Positions 23,374 to 37,049 of a stretch of DNA of 64,000 bases are shown here, piece by piece (the stretch's first letter is position 1; every line of letters starts with the position of its first letter). The stretch comes from Cenococcum geophilum 1.58 (lineage: Eukaryota; Ascomycota; Dothideomycetes; Gloniales; Gloniaceae). The position numbers and the translations under genes were made by a program. The stretch is taken from assembly GCA_001692895.1 (NCBI GenBank), contig KV748183.1, positions 372,001 through 436,000 of the forward strand, in the 5' to 3' direction. The notes beneath the pieces were generated by a model. The model ran no database searches. It was not told the origin of the DNA and saw only the letters and a program-made list of their open reading frames with translations.

Positions 23374-25299
23374 ACTAGCTGGCGTTTAATTTAGCAAGGT
23401 GACTTAACTATTTTCCTAGCATATAATAAGTACGGTACTTCCTATAAATATAGAGAGCACTAAGCTTCCTAGCGTTTGTTTATATATAAAACCTATAAAT
23501 AGAATAATATTGCTATTAAGGCCATTAAGAGGCAATAGATAGGTCATCTATAATTAATATCCGCTTTACCTACTGTGGGCGTAATAAGAATGCAAGAGAG
23601 GAGACATTTTAGGACCTAATTAATTAATTATATTAGGGTTATAGTGTATTTATACCATCTATGGCAGAGATTAAGTAGTAGTATTACTTAAATTATTGTT
23701 TCTAGAAAAGAATTTATATCTATATAAAGGTGGTATAAATTAATTTATTTCATATAGTATTACTTTAGAAAGAATCCTGTTCCCATTTTATATCTTTTAT
23801 AATTTTAATTTTAACAGCTCCTAATAATATTATTTTCCTTTACACTACTAAGCTATATTACTACCGTACTACTTTTAGTTACCTATTTTATATTTAATAA
23901 GCTAGTCTCTCTTAAAGAACAGCTTATAAGTGCAGTTTTATAAAAATTCGCCTCTAAGAACCTAGCCTCTATATCTTAGCCGAAATTTACAGAAGTCTTT
24001 ATAACTAGTAGAGGGTAGAATTTATCTTTTAGAAGTAGTTAGCTTTTAGTAGATTTATAATTAAAAGGAACCTTTATAAGCTGTTCTTAAATAGGAGGCT
24101 AGGAAGGCTAGTTAGTAGACGTGTAATTATAGAACCGGCCGTTATAGTAAAGCAGGATATAGATATCTGCTCTATAATACCGCCTTAGTTTATCGCCTTT
24201 CTTTATAATAGTATACTTTTATTTAAGAAATATCTTATTAATAGCTAACTTTAATTTTAGTAATAGAGTTCGCTTTAGTAATAGAGTTGGCTTTAGTAAC
24301 ATAATATTATAGCTAATATTTAGTCTAGTAGCGGAAGGGAGGATAAATATTAGATGTTTTCCATTGGGTTTTAAAGTATTAAAAGGGGTAATTTTAACGC
24401 TATATAACAAGATTGTAGGCAAATGCTATACTTATTATACTACGACGTGGAATTATACTTTTATAATCTAGATTTTGTTTCTATAGTCTAGAATTCCGTT
24501 TTTATAGTTAGGGTTACGTTTTCGCGATCTAAGGTTCCGTTTCCACTATTAAAGTCACCCCCCATAATAGGGAATTTATTGCGCTATAAAACTATATTAG
24601 AAATTTACTATAGCTTTTATTATTAATAATATATTTTATATAGTAAGAAAATACGCTTGCCTTACATAATATCTAGAAGTGTTTTTCTAATAGAGTAGTA
24701 ATAAATAACGGATAGGGCCAGAGGTTTAAGCTTAGTTAAGTAAACCTTAGCTTATAGAAGATACTTCCGCCTATAATATAAGTATTAGCATAGTCTAGTA
24801 TATAAATTTAACTATAAAGGAAGGCGTAGCAGCCTAGGTAGTTTTATTAAGCTCCTATATATATTTCTCTAATTACTTTAAGGCTTTCTTTTTATATTTA
24901 CTTTTTACTAAAGCGACGCTTATAAGCTCTTAGACCTTTAGTAAAGAATTTATTAGTAATAAGGAGTAGTATACCTATATGTACGTGTAGTATATATACT
25001 AACGGTTTACTAAGGGTTTAATTTATAAGATAATTTTAATACTATAACGTTTTTAATAAACGAGCTGTCTTATATGGGTCCTACCTAACTAGTAGCGCTA
25101 ATAAGCGTCTTATTACCCTTCTGCTAAGATATAAATATTATAGGCCCCCTAATAAAAGAAGGTAGTGGGGTATAAGAGTAAGAAGTAGAAAACAGTATAG
25201 GGGGTTTATAATCTTTAAGGATTGTAAACTCCCTACAATATTAGCTTAGCTTATATTAGCCCCTTCGCCTTATTATCCCTAAGACGCTATATTATTTAA
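23374..25299. other. unassigned RIP-altered DNA with short tandem repeats
   Basis: No gene identified. An 18-bp doublet (CTTTAGTAATAGAGTTSG) lies near 24,254-24,300. At about 24,463-24,548 four degenerate 20-22-bp units share the core TCTAGANTTCCGTTTTTATAG. An islet near 23,570-23,620 keeps several CpA/TpG sites. A 67-codon open frame at 24,219-24,422 (-) overlaps the repeats and is probably chance. Confidence 0.4.
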
Positions 25300-25960
25300 A
25301 CCCTACTACTATAACTTGTGCTTCTCTAAAGATCTATAATAGAAAACTAAACGGCTAATTAAAGTAAGGATATATAGCTATCTCCCTAGTTAATTAGACT
25401 GTTGCCGTAAAGCCCTATTAATTTACTTTTTTAATAACGTAAGCCGCGATAATACGTCCCGCAAGAATTTAAGGCTAAAACGCCTTAATAAACCTAAGAA
25501 TGCTTTAGATTTTAAGAGTAAGGGATAGAAATAAGTGATATATAGAGCTAATTTCGCCCCGTTACGCTAGGATGTATAATTACCTTTATTATATCTACTT
25601 TACTAATTGCCTTAATGCTTTCTTCTGCAGCTCTTATTTATTCCTACCCTAACTTTACTATTTTTACTGCTCCTTTTAAACTATTTCCTAGTCTGCCCTA
25701 TTTCTGCTAGCTATTTATAGCCGCTCTACCCTTTAATATAGATTCTACTCGCTTAACTATTAGCTTACTTATTAAAGCCGTTATTTACTAGCTCCTACTA
25801 ATTATTAATTAAATCGCTAGCACTTGCGGTTAGAATTAAGATTTTAGATATAGTGTATTAACCACTAACCTTTACCTAGCAACGAGCGCCTTACTATCTG
25901 CTAATATAGATTTAGAAATAGCGTTTTTTTTAGGAGATCTAATAATATAAGGCCGTGGTG
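25300..25960 (-). pseudogene. second, inverted copy of part of the long relic frame
   Basis: The reverse complement of this stretch resembles 8,830-9,430 both in DNA and in translated words, for example TALISKLIVK in both, TGR followed by LYI, and VYQGVL against IYQGVL. Similarity fades on both sides. It shows that the unknown gene had at least two copies here, which would have exposed both to RIP. Function unknown. Confidence 0.6.
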
Positions 25961-28900
25961 GGTTAATAATAAGTTTAATTTAATTATAGGCTAACGCTGT
26001 TTTAGGAGAATTTCCGTTATAGAGACTATTAACGTAACTATTAAAAGAATATTAGATAAGATCTCTTCTTTATTTAAGGGGACACTTAAGGCCCTAGGAT
26101 ATAATGCCCTAAGTAGCTATTCTTAGTACCATTTATATACTAACCCGTTTCCTACCTAACTAACCAAAATTTTTAATAGTTATCTTTATATAACTATGCA
26201 CTAAGGGAATTATTAGTAATAGTAAACGCTATACCTACTCCCTTCCTAATTTATTACTTTTCCTACCTATAAGAATAACAGTAGGTATAAAGTATACCCT
26301 AGTTTTATTTAGGATATAATTTTCTTTAGGTTTCCTTCTTATATGCTTTAAAAGAGCTTCTATATCCGCTTTTATAGCAGTCTTTAGGGAGTTTATAATA
26401 GCGTCTTAGGCGGACTCTATAGTAAATTTTAGAAAGGTGTCCCTAACCTTATTAGTAATATTTATAGCGGCGTTAGAGATAGCTTTTGTATTTATAATAA
26501 TAAGGGCGTCCGTAATAGTTATAGGATAGGTAGTACTCTCTAGTCTCTTCTTTTAAGATTCCTTAGCCTCTCTAATCGTCTCCGCTAAAGGTCGTTTATA
26601 AAGATTTAGAGTATAAGGATTTAGAGGACGAAGTAAATCTACTATAGCCCCTATGTCTTTATAGCTAGAACTAAACTTATTAGCCTTATTATAATAGAAT
26701 ATTGTTTTCCTTACCTATATATATATAAAGCAGAACTAAAATATGAAATAAAAAACGCCTTATACTTTAAATATAGAGACCTAGGGTTATATACTAGGGA
26801 TATTTATATTATTATATTAATTGCCAATAAGGCGGATTATTCTATATATAATATTGGTGTTAGCGCCATATTAATACGTAAAAACTTTATATCCTACGTC
26901 CTTTTCTTAGTAGTCTATATACTTATTCTATATATTTCCGCATTTTAACCTTCTTTAATATTATATATATACTTAGCCGTTTACTTTTAACTACTAATTA
27001 CCACGATAGAATGGAAATAGGTAAGTAAAAGGATATTCCGCCCTATAGTTACTAGAGTTAAAAGTTTACTTAAAGGAGGGTAGCTACTATCTAAGAAAGA
27101 TTATATATATAACTATAATAATTATATAAAAAGTTACTTGCGAGCGGAGCACTTAATATAACACTAACTATTTTATAGGTTGCTACTCTACTTAACCGCA
27201 ACGTATATTCCTAATTCTTATAGATACTAAGCCGGCCTACTATTACGATAAATACCCTAAAGTTTTCTTTTAATATAACCTCCTTAAGTAATATAAGCGG
27301 CGTTATAAAACGGCGGCTGTTACTAGCTATAGTTAAGTTTTATAAAAATTAATAAAGCGGAAATTGCTATTAAATAAAAATTTATGCCTTTAATACTCCT
27401 TAAAGAAGGTTAGGTATAATAGTAATGGTAATAACTTTTACCTAAAATGTTTACGGGCGGATTTGCAATGCGTTTATAAGTCCTAAGTAAAAAAAAGAAG
27501 CGTAACCTAGAGATTTTCCTAAGAATATTAAAGGAGGCTAGGAAATTAGTGGTGGGGGGGATAAATGGGGGAATAATGGGGGGTGGGGAGGATAAACTAA
27601 TGCTAGGAGTTTAGTTCTACTCCCCGCCCTTAGATTTATCTACCCTCCTACCTTCCTTAAAATCCTCTGCGATTTTACCCTAATATCTATATTACCTAGA
27701 ACTAAGTTTTCTCTCTAAGCGCATCTTTTAGTACTACGTTTACTTATATCTAGAGTTCTCTAAAAAGACTATAATATCGCTATATAGATACGGCTACCTA
27801 AGTAATAAACACTTTAGCAATATAGAGCATAATTAAGCTCCTTTGGGTTTTATACCTCTACTATAAATATATAATAATGCTATATTATAAACCTCTTCCG
27901 TTACTTCTTAGTATTATCCTTTAGCGCCCTTAGCTAATTTTAGTATATATAAGCCCTTTCTAATAGGTATAAAATGTTAAATAAATATTAAACATACCAG
28001 GGGAGTTCCCTCTACTAATAATAGAGGAAGGTAAAACATTCCCTAAAAGGCATTTTATTAATGCTAATAGTAAAGTTATATAATACTAAGATATCTTAAA
28101 TATGTTAAAGCATTATATAATTACCCTTTACTAAATACTATTAATTTAAGAAATATATTTTATATATTTTATCTCTAGGGCTTTATATAGTAGTGTTTAT
28201 AAGGTTAATTTTTATTATTTACTTACTTAGTTAGCAATTTATTAGTAAAAGTATAGTATCTCTATACCTAATTGAGATTAGTTAATATACCCTTACCAAA
28301 GCTAATTCTTTATCCGTTAAGCGTGTTACGTGTAATTTATAGCTAGAGGTTATAAGACACTAGGCTAAATAGAGCTTATACTAGAAATAGAATAGGCCTA
28401 AAATAGATCTCTAAGATTAAAAAAAAGTACTAAGATCTTAGTATAGGTATGCTTTAAAGCACTACTAGTAATTATAGTTATTATTAAGTGTCGAATCTTT
28501 AGATACTTTTAGAATAATTTACTTTTACCTATATTAGGCTAGCCTACCTTAACCCCTATCTTCCTTATACTTATAGCTGCAGATAGTAAAGCTTAGCTAT
28601 CTAAGTTTAGCTAGAAGACTAACTAAACTTTACTAAGATATTACATATACGGGAGGTTAGTATAGGTGCTTAAAAAAGTGCTAAAAATAGGACCTTAACT
28701 AGTAAAAGAACTATAAGAATACGCCTAAGCTACTAGCCTTGTCTATTCTATACGGCAACTCTACCCTATACTTTCGCAGCTTTAAAAAAAGAGTACACCT
28801 ATAATAATCTAGCTTTAGCTTACTAAACGCGTCTTTAGTAAGACTTAAGGGCATCTTTAAAATTTAAAAGCCTGCTTTTATAAACCTAGGTAGGCTTCTA

Positions 28901-31900
28901 AGCCACCTTATATTCGCGCCCTAACTTAGTTATTCTTTCCCCTAGAATATTATCTATCTCCTATTTATTATCCAAGGTTATTTTACTAATTTTATCTTTT
29001 TTAGTCTGGGTATAACGCTTTATAGTAGGCTCTAGTTATTGGCGATGCCACTGCTATTACTGTCCTTATCTTCGTTATAAGTATAATTACTAGCCTTATT
29101 ATGCGGCGTTTTAATACTATAGAGAAGGGTAGGCTCCTAAAGCGAAGGGCTAGTAGACTATAGAGTAGATACCACTTACTAGTTAACTTATAGGTATTAA
29201 GAGTTAAGGTTAGGGATAGGAGGAGTAGGGGAGCTAGAAGATAAGTCTTTATAATAGGCGGGTGGCCTTTATTGCTTCTAGGGACGTAGACTATTACTAC
29301 CCTTACCGCCCTTACTACCCCCACTACTCTCTTTAGCAGGGTTATTAAAATTATAATTAATAACGTTATTCTACTTAAGCTTCCGCTTCCTTAGCATAAA
29401 GAATAATTTACCTCCTATATTTCCTTTTTTATAATTACCCTCCTCTCTAATAATCGGATTATCTATATTATGGCTATTAGGTTATAGTAACGATATTTTT
29501 AATATCTATAACTTACTAATATTATCTATATTATTGGCTATTAAGGAGTTTTAGTTAGTTACTACGTAGGTCTCTAACTTCTATATAGCCTAGGGGACAG
29601 TTATAATATTAATTCCCTTAGCTAAGCTATCTATTTTATTAACATCTCCTACTATAGGTTTAAGATGGTTATACGTAAATATCCTAAAGAGATCTTCCAG
29701 CTCCTCTAAAGAAGGTAACTCCTTATCCTTATTGTCCTTATTACTGCGGTTATTTCCGCTACCTAATAATTATTAAGTAAGGCCGTTATATAGGGGGGAA
29801 GTATATACCTAACCTATAAGGTGCTAGTTAATTGCCGACTTTATTAGCTTTATTGCTAGTATTACTAGCTCTATTACCTTTAGCTTTAGGTTTTAAGTCT
29901 AGGTTAGCTGTATTATCTTTAATAAATATTAGATTCGCTACTAACCGTTAAATATATTTTAGTTATTAGGAAAAAAAGTAGGGAATAATTACTAAATTAC
30001 TTTAATTACTTCCTTTAGCGTCTTAGCTATTACTTATATTCTTATAAATATCTTTATACTTATTAAAAGCCTTAGGATCTGCGGGTGCCTTATTAGGTAG
30101 AATGTTTAAAAAAGGTAATATAGAATAACTTGCCTAAGTATAATTAGGCCAAATATTTTATAGAATTATCTCTTAGAGGGAAATAAGATACTCTCCCCTT
30201 TTTTATCCTCTTTTTAGGTATATTGCTTACATTTACCTTAGAAGCCGTAATTATATAATACTAAAAAGCCTTCAGTTTTTAGGGGGTGTAGTATAAAAGT
30301 TGATATTATTAAGTAAAATTCTTAAATAAAAACAAATGGGTTAAGAAGATGCCACTATTGCTACTACTATTATTATTAAAATTGTTATTGCCTTATGCCT
30401 TTTTAATAGCCCTAAAGGACGGGTTACGCTAGGCTTTTAAGTCTACGCTAGTCCCTTCTTCACCACTAGCTTATATCCGCAGCATCTACTAAAATAACCC
30501 TACTAACTTAATAGTAAATTAAAACGTGTAATCTATACTCCGCTAGTAATTACTGTTTATAACGCATAAAGGTTTATATAGGCTTAAACTCTATTATAAG
30601 ATTAACGCCTATTAGGAAACTATAATTAAGACCTAACTAACTAAGCTAGTATATTTAGCCTTTACCCTTATTCCTTATTCCTTAGAGCTAGCGCTAATAT
30701 ATCCGTTTTCTAACCTAATTATACTAGTAAACTAAATCTTTCGTGCTAGATCCTCTGCGAGACTATAGTTTTTAGGGTTAGATAGGTAGGGGGCGTGCCG
30801 TAATTCTGTTATAAGTATTAAAAGACACTCTAAGTAATAAGGGCATCCTTAAATCTCTCCCCTAAATCTAAGGAACTTCCTTAGTTACACTCTACGGAGC
30901 TTATAGCTGCTACTTAACCTCCTAAATATGCGCAAAAGCCTTGCTTTTACCCTTGCCTATAGCTAGATGTTATAAATAATATAAGGGGGCAGATAGCGTG
31001 AGTAGATTAGGCAATTACGCCTATATCTATCTTAATGCGCCCTTTTAGCTAATATAGCCACCGTATAAAGTCCGTCTCTATTAGGAGATTAAGAACGCAA
31101 ATTTTTCTTTAGTGTTTATTAGCTAAGAGTAAGATTATAATACTAGCTCTACTAGAAGCTAGGCTATGCTATTAGATAGGCTATTTACCCTTAGATTCCG
31201 CCTTATAAGTCTTAGGTCTATATAAAGGATATTTCTATAACCTATACCTCCTTAGCTAAATAGGGGGCTAGATTAGACTAAAGCCTAACGGCTTCTCCGA
31301 TTATAATGCAATCCTCTAATTATTAGGGAAGAGTAAGGTCTAGGTTTAGGTTAAAAAGGCACTAAGGAGGGTAAGAGCTTTTAGCTTTTGGCGGCGCAGC
31401 TTTAACTAAGCTAAGTAACTAGTATTAGCCTATAGTTTTACTAAGGACCCACTTCGGCGTCCGGCTTTGCCTTTATTATAATACTATAATACAATACTAC
31501 CTAACGCGTCCCGTAGCTCGTAGTAGCTATAACCCGTATAATTTATTACTAGGCGGTTCTTAGTATAGCTATTTATAGCTGTTCCGATAGAGATTAAGTC
31601 GTATATTATAGTTATATCTAAGATACTACTAGAGGCGGAGATAAAGAAAAGGATAAACGGAAATATTATTCCGGTGTACTAATTAGTAGGGGACGTAGGC
31701 AAGAGGAGAGAAGAGAGAAGAGAAGAAAGGAGGAATACAGTAGGACTAAAGTATACGTTAATACTAGGAGAGAGTATAAATATATTCTATAGAAAGGGCT
31801 AAAAAGTTATAGTACTAGGTAATTGTTAGTATAAAATATACAGAGATTAGGAAAGGCGGGTAGAGCACCTATATAGACGCTAAGGGGATGAAAAATGCCT

Positions 31901-32215
31901 TACGGCTAATAGCTAGAGTCTAAGGTAGCACAGTAGCGGAAAAGAAAAGAGGAGATAGAGTATAAGGGCAAAAGTAGCGAGGGAGAAGGCCTTTTATGGT
32001 TAAGGTTAAGGTTGTGTCTTAGCCAAACTAGGGTGGGGAAGCGAGCGCGCCTTACCCGTAAAGGAACCTCTATTTCCTAATACGTGGTCTCTATTTTATT
32101 TTTTACTAAATAAAGATATATAGTTACTTATACTATATAATTAACTACCTTATATAGTAAAATCCTATATAAAGACGCATTCCTAATTTAAGTAGAGAAT
32201 TTAATAAAAAGATTA
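25961..32215. other. unassigned RIP-altered DNA, 6.2 kb
   Basis: Long TA-rich stretch with no recognised domain, LTR or RNA gene apart from the G-rich tract at 27,551-27,591. Minus-strand reading is fairly open around 26,200-26,640 (Ala/Thr/Ile-rich) and at 29,001-29,324 (107 codons, hydrophobic), and both strands are fairly open around 31,000-31,700. About 31,680-32,040 is less AT-rich (AGAGGAGAGAAGAGAGAAG tract). None gives a family match by eye. Confidence 0.35.
27551..27591 (+). other. G-rich tract, potential G-quadruplex
   Basis: Four runs of four or more G (7, 5, 6 and 4 bases) separated by short A/T-rich loops within about 40 bp. It is conspicuous in DNA that is otherwise about two-thirds A/T. 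Four-run tracts of this spacing meet the usual G-quadruplex rule; any function is speculative. Confidence 0.6.
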
Positions 32216-32552
32216 TGTTACGGAGTAAGTATAAGCGATAATAATATATAGCGAAAGAGATATTACTAAGCTATGTATATAAACTATATAATAAAGTTAA
32301 GATATTATATAAGGAAAGAAGGTAGGGGAATAGAAAGAAAGGGTATATATTAACTTAGTTGCTTAGTTAATATATATAAGATATAGAATAGGATTTAGGT
32401 AGCGGCTTTAGCAGAACCTAGTAGGATTTGGCGGACTTGGTAAAATATAGCAGAATACGGCAGATTGCTATCTTGTGGTCGGTCTTTAATTAGTAAGTTA
32501 GTAGAAATAGGTAGGCGTATATAAGCTGCTATAGGGGTGTCCTATTATAGTA
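32216..32552 (-). repeat. 3' LTR of Gypsy fossil G
   Basis: About 337 bp. In minus sense it starts just after the purine tract with ACTATAATAGGACACCCC and ends CTTACTCCGTAACA, an ending often seen in fungal Gypsy LTRs. The partner LTR is not in the window, so the boundary is inferred from the ends only. Confidence 0.6.
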
Positions 32553-33530
32553 CCTCCCCTTTAAACTTAAGCTTTTATAAGACGGGGTTATAGTAGTTCT
32601 AGGTAGAGTATATAAAAGTATTCTATAGCTTATATAAGTTTAATAGAGTTAATAGGTTCCTATAAGGACTTAATATAGCCTTTCTATTTTATAAGAGATA
32701 TATATTAGCGTTTCCATTTATTACACTTAATATTATTAATTCTTTTAATAAAGAACTTATTCTTACTATCTACTTTAACTAGTAGAGGGGGGTTCTATAT
32801 TAATTTAGATAGGGTATCTAGTATAGGGTTAGTAGGGATTAACGTATAAAGAATAGGATAGATTTTAACCGTATTAAGGAGTTTTAGTTAGTAGGTATAA
32901 GGGAAGATAACCTTTAAACCCTTATAAGGGCTAGTGCTCTCCTAGTTATATTTAAATTTCTTATATTTAGCTAAATATAATTACTAACTTAATAGGCCGG
33001 TACTAGAGTTTAGTTCTAATTCGCTATAGCTTTATAAATAGATTAGGCCTAAGTTATCTTATTAGTAAAAGAACTACTATAGTTCCTCCATTTTATTTAT
33101 ATATTTATTTACTTTTATAACTTAAGAGATATAATAAGCGAGGCAAGGGATATTACTAAAGGGTTTAAAACCTATTTATAGATACTAGCTATAGTTGGCT
33201 AGAAATAGGGAGACCTTTATAGTTTCTAAGATTTATTTATTTATAATATACTTAGCAAATATAAGCTAGTTAATTTAGTTATCCTATATGTATAACGTAT
33301 ATATTTAAATATACTATTCTATTATAGTATTTATATATTTCGTTTAACTATTCGTTTTTAGGTAATATATAGTATATAATAATGCTTTAGCGCGGAGCTA
33401 GGTAGTTAATTTTTTCTAAAATATAAAGGTAAACTAGCGGTCTTTATTAGAGATAATCGTTTTAGGGAGTCCATAGAGTTTCTATATATAATTTAAAAAT
33501 AGTTAAGCAACGGTAGGTGCTAATATATTA

Positions 33531-33674
33531 TTATTATTTATTCTTTGCTTAACGTCAGATCCGGATTCCTACTAGGCTTACGCGGACTACTCCTTATATA
33601 TATAGAGAGAGAAAACTCTAATAGAGAAAACCCCGTAATCTATCTCCTCGCCTTTAGGACCCGCCTACTTAGCA
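33531..33674 (-). mobile_element. 5'-truncated LINE copy (LINE-2 family)
   Basis: 144 bp in minus orientation, matching the last 150 bp of LINE-2 (about 54,140-54,293), including GATAGATTACGGGGTTTTC-like words and the TAA-repeat tail, which lies at the left end. Perfect 16-bp target-site duplications AGGTGCTAATATATTA flank it at 33,515-33,530 and 33,675-33,690. Severe 5' truncation is typical of target-primed reverse transcription. It sits in the integrase region of Gypsy fossil G. Confidence 0.92.
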
Positions 33675-34100
33675 AGGTGCTAATATATTAGGGTAGGCAA
33701 TTAAATATCTTATTATAATTAGTTGGCCTATAACTTCTAGAATCTTATTATTAGGGAAGATATAGCTGGATTTAGAGGTTCCTACCCCCCATTTTAGGAG
33801 GCAGTTTCTCCTTACTTAGACTTATATCTATTACCACTTTTATAACATACTAGGCGTGCTAAGGGCTTCCTTACTTACTAACTTAGAAGCGCGTATATAG
33901 CCCTACAGCGCACCTTTTAAAGCTCCCTAAATGTCCCTTAGTAGTTGTTTAAGAAGCTATAGACATCTGCCGCCTACCTAATCCTATATTTATCTTCGTC
34001 CTTATCTTCTGCTAAAAGCACTACCCTTATATAACGAAACCTCCCTTCTATACTACGCTCCTTAAACCCTTTTTACGCAGTAGCTATATATATATTCCCC

Positions 34101-37049
34101 CCTATTATTATATCGTTTACTTCTAATACTTAATTTCTAAGTTTTTACTTATAGGTTTTTTTTGCCCTATCTTACTTTTAAGAACGCCTATCTCCCATAG
34201 AGCCTTTTTTAGCGTTCCTATTAATAGCAGTCGCTTTTAAGCTAACTTCTATATATAGGCAACTAGCAGCTACTAAAGTACTAAGATATTACGTATTTAA
34301 CTACTATGCCATTTTAAAGTAAGAAATGGCAAAATATAGATTTAACCTCTAGCTTAGATTTTAAACTAGGCAAGCCGTCTTATTCTAAGCCAGCTTTAGA
34401 CTTAGATTTAAGCTCTAACTCTAGAGCTAAGGAAGACGCCAATTCTAAGGGGGAATATTTATAGTAGAGGATTATATATTATAAGGATTAAGGAAGAGCG
34501 AAGTTAAAGCAAAAGCCCTAGTATACTTCTCTTATTAAGTATAAGTTTTAAAAGTAGAAAAAGTTTATTTATATTTAAACTAAAATTTACCTTATAATAC
34601 TAATAATATAAGGGGATCTTATAGATAGGGGGCTATGGGGACACGATTGTGGAACAGGATAGATTGGTAAGAGAGACAAATTCTTAAGGAGGTAAGGCCT
34701 CTGGGATTATAGAGACTATATACTATAGGTACGTACCTCTAGTACGTAACCGGCGACCATTTAAGGGGCGTCTAGGGGTTGTCCTAAGGGAAACCTAAAG
34801 TGTCCGCAATAATATCCCTTATATTACTATTACCTTACAGTAGGGAGATTATAAGGGCTTATCCTGGAAGGGGTTTAGAGAGATATTAAAGGGGCGTTGG
34901 TATGCTACTATATATTATCTATCTATCTAACCCCTACGTTAAACTCCTAAAAAACCTTAATAAGGAAAAAATATAACTAGAGAAAAGACGCCAGGATTAC
35001 TAGAAGACCTATTAAAAGCCTACTAAAAGTATACTAGTAACTACCTAGGCTAATATAGGGATTTTTATATAACTTTACTTCTAAGCCTTTATACCAATCT
35101 ATAATTAATTATAAGTATTATAGGCAATTTAGTATTCTAGTATAATTCCGTAAAACCTTTTAGTATAGGATTTAACATATAGGGCCTTGGCTTGCTATTG
35201 TCTTTAGCTGCTAAAATATAGTCTATAATCCTTTTCTTATAATCCCCTACGTTACTAACGCATTGCTCCCGTATTTGCCCTTAGGCTATTAAATGCGGTT
35301 AAGGTATTAATTAGTTAGTTAAAGAGACTTGTTTCTTAAGATTTAGTATATATAGTTTTAAATATAGTGGTCCTATACCGTATATTTAGCGTAGCTCTAC
35401 TACCTAGTAAACAGGAACACTTTATAATAGCAACTGTAGCTATTATACAATTATTAAGAACGTCTATAATATTAATCTTTAATACTATAGTATTATTTTA
35501 GGTATAATTTAACCTATATATATTTTTAATTAACGTCTTAATTACCTTCCCCTGGCCGCGTACTTAGTTTTTATAAGGAAGTAATAGCTAGATAGCTTAT
35601 ACGCGTATTTCCTTTCTTTTAAATAGCGCTATTATAACGGAGTTATATTAGTAAGGTTACGGCTATTTACCGGAAGGGTATTAGAAGGTAAAGTATAAAG
35701 ACACTTTGCTTATTAAGCTTAATCCTTTTCCTTAATACCTTACTTCCTATCGCCAGCCTTCGTCCAATTTTAGACGTATCTTTAATATATTATTAAGATT
35801 TTCTTTTTTTCCATTAATAATTTAATATACCTCTTTATTCTCCTACTGACTGCTCTTTTAAGTAAATTTTATAGCGTATCCTAGCCTTACCTTTATATAT
35901 AAAACCCTAACCTCCGCTAACTTATAACTAGTGCTAGTCCTACCTAAATAATTTTACCTATACGTCTTTAAAAGACTAGAAATCTAATAATAGGATTCTA
36001 GAGGCTTATAATAAGACGCACTATATTAGATCTAATACCTTTAGTTCTTATAGTCGATGCATACGTACTAAAAGCGGTAATTACGTTAAGGTAAGCTTTT
36101 CTATCCTTAATAGATTTCCATTACTAACTTTAAGCTTTAATAGCCTGGGCCTAAGTAGCAACAATACTTTAATATCCTTAACTACTATATTGCCCGGGCT
36201 TTATCTTATTCTAGTACTAATACTAAACATCTTAGTTAAATTTAAGACTATACTACAGCCATCTATACTACTTATAATTCTTAGTAAGCTAGCTAGTAAC
36301 GCCTAATATAAGAGTAAGGTTAGTATACTAAGGATAAGGTAAGGGATAAGGGTAATAAGAAGAAGGTTGCTGTCTACTATAGAAAGGAGTTTACGTATAC
36401 GCGTTAAGTTTTAAAAGAGCATAATATAATACGGTATTAAGTAGGTTACCCTTTAGGTACCTAGTAGATAGGTAACTAATAGTTACCGTAGTAAGGTCTT
36501 GGTAGTTCTGGATTATACTAGCTAGCTAATATCTCTATTTATTCTAGGCTTAAGCGTGTCTTTATTAACTATAAGCTTATACCGCAAGAGCTTTATTAGT
36601 ATTGGTTTAGACCTAATATTAGTATTAAGTATTTAAGAGTCTCTGCTCTAGTTACACCTTATTATCCTACCCCTATTTTTATACCTACTTATACCCCTAC
36701 TAAGGGGTCTAGATCCTATTCTTATTAGCTATTAATTAGTAGCCTAATAAATACTAATCCTACTCCTAATAATAAGGCATAGTGGCTTTTTAGATTAGGC
36801 ATTTGTAGTTTAGACTTTTAGGATTCGTTCTTATATATAGTAGCAATTAAGGACCTTAATTAAGTGCTTAGAAAGGCCTCGCAAGGCTTTTAAAAAGGGC
36901 TTAGGAGCCCTAGGAACAATATTCCTAGTATAGGTTAATTAATAGGTATGCAATTCTAGCAATATGCCCTATTAACTCTATACTATATATATAAAAAGGC
37001 TAAGGACTAGTCTTACCTTAGGTTATATCCCTAATCCTTATAGTTTCTA
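34101..37049. other. unresolved RIP-altered DNA between two Gypsy fossils
   Basis: Holds the unseen junction of Gypsy fossils G and H, and possibly another insertion. About 34,620-34,930 is richer in G/C and keeps CpA/TpG sites. I find no LTR pair, RT or integrase signature here, so I assign no family. Confidence 0.35.

Larger units (their letters stand above)
32216..34100 (-). mobile_element. Gypsy fossil G: 3' LTR and integrase end
   Basis: A minus-strand Ty3/Gypsy fossil. Reading from high to low coordinates: integrase core (about 33,760-32,950, interrupted by a LINE scrap), a C-terminal region, a purine tract (AAAGGGGAGG in minus sense, about 32,553-32,562), then the 3' LTR at 32,216-32,552. 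The integrase is recognised by a GLPKTII word followed by a block matching the catalytic core and the A.HPQT-type region of Gypsy integrases. The upstream limit is uncertain; zinc-finger-like sequence may extend to about 34,100. It is heavily broken, with many breaks. Its 5' half is not recognised in the window. It is older than the LINE scrap it contains. Confidence 0.7.

Noticed and set aside
24219-24422. 67-codon minus-strand frame
   Set aside because: Overlaps short tandem repeats, AT-driven composition, no domain.
29001-29324. 107-codon minus-strand frame, hydrophobic
   Set aside because: The longest open stretch in its region, but no recognisable motif, and Leu/Ile/Thr-rich as expected from the base composition. 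Kept only as a remark in the unassigned stretch.
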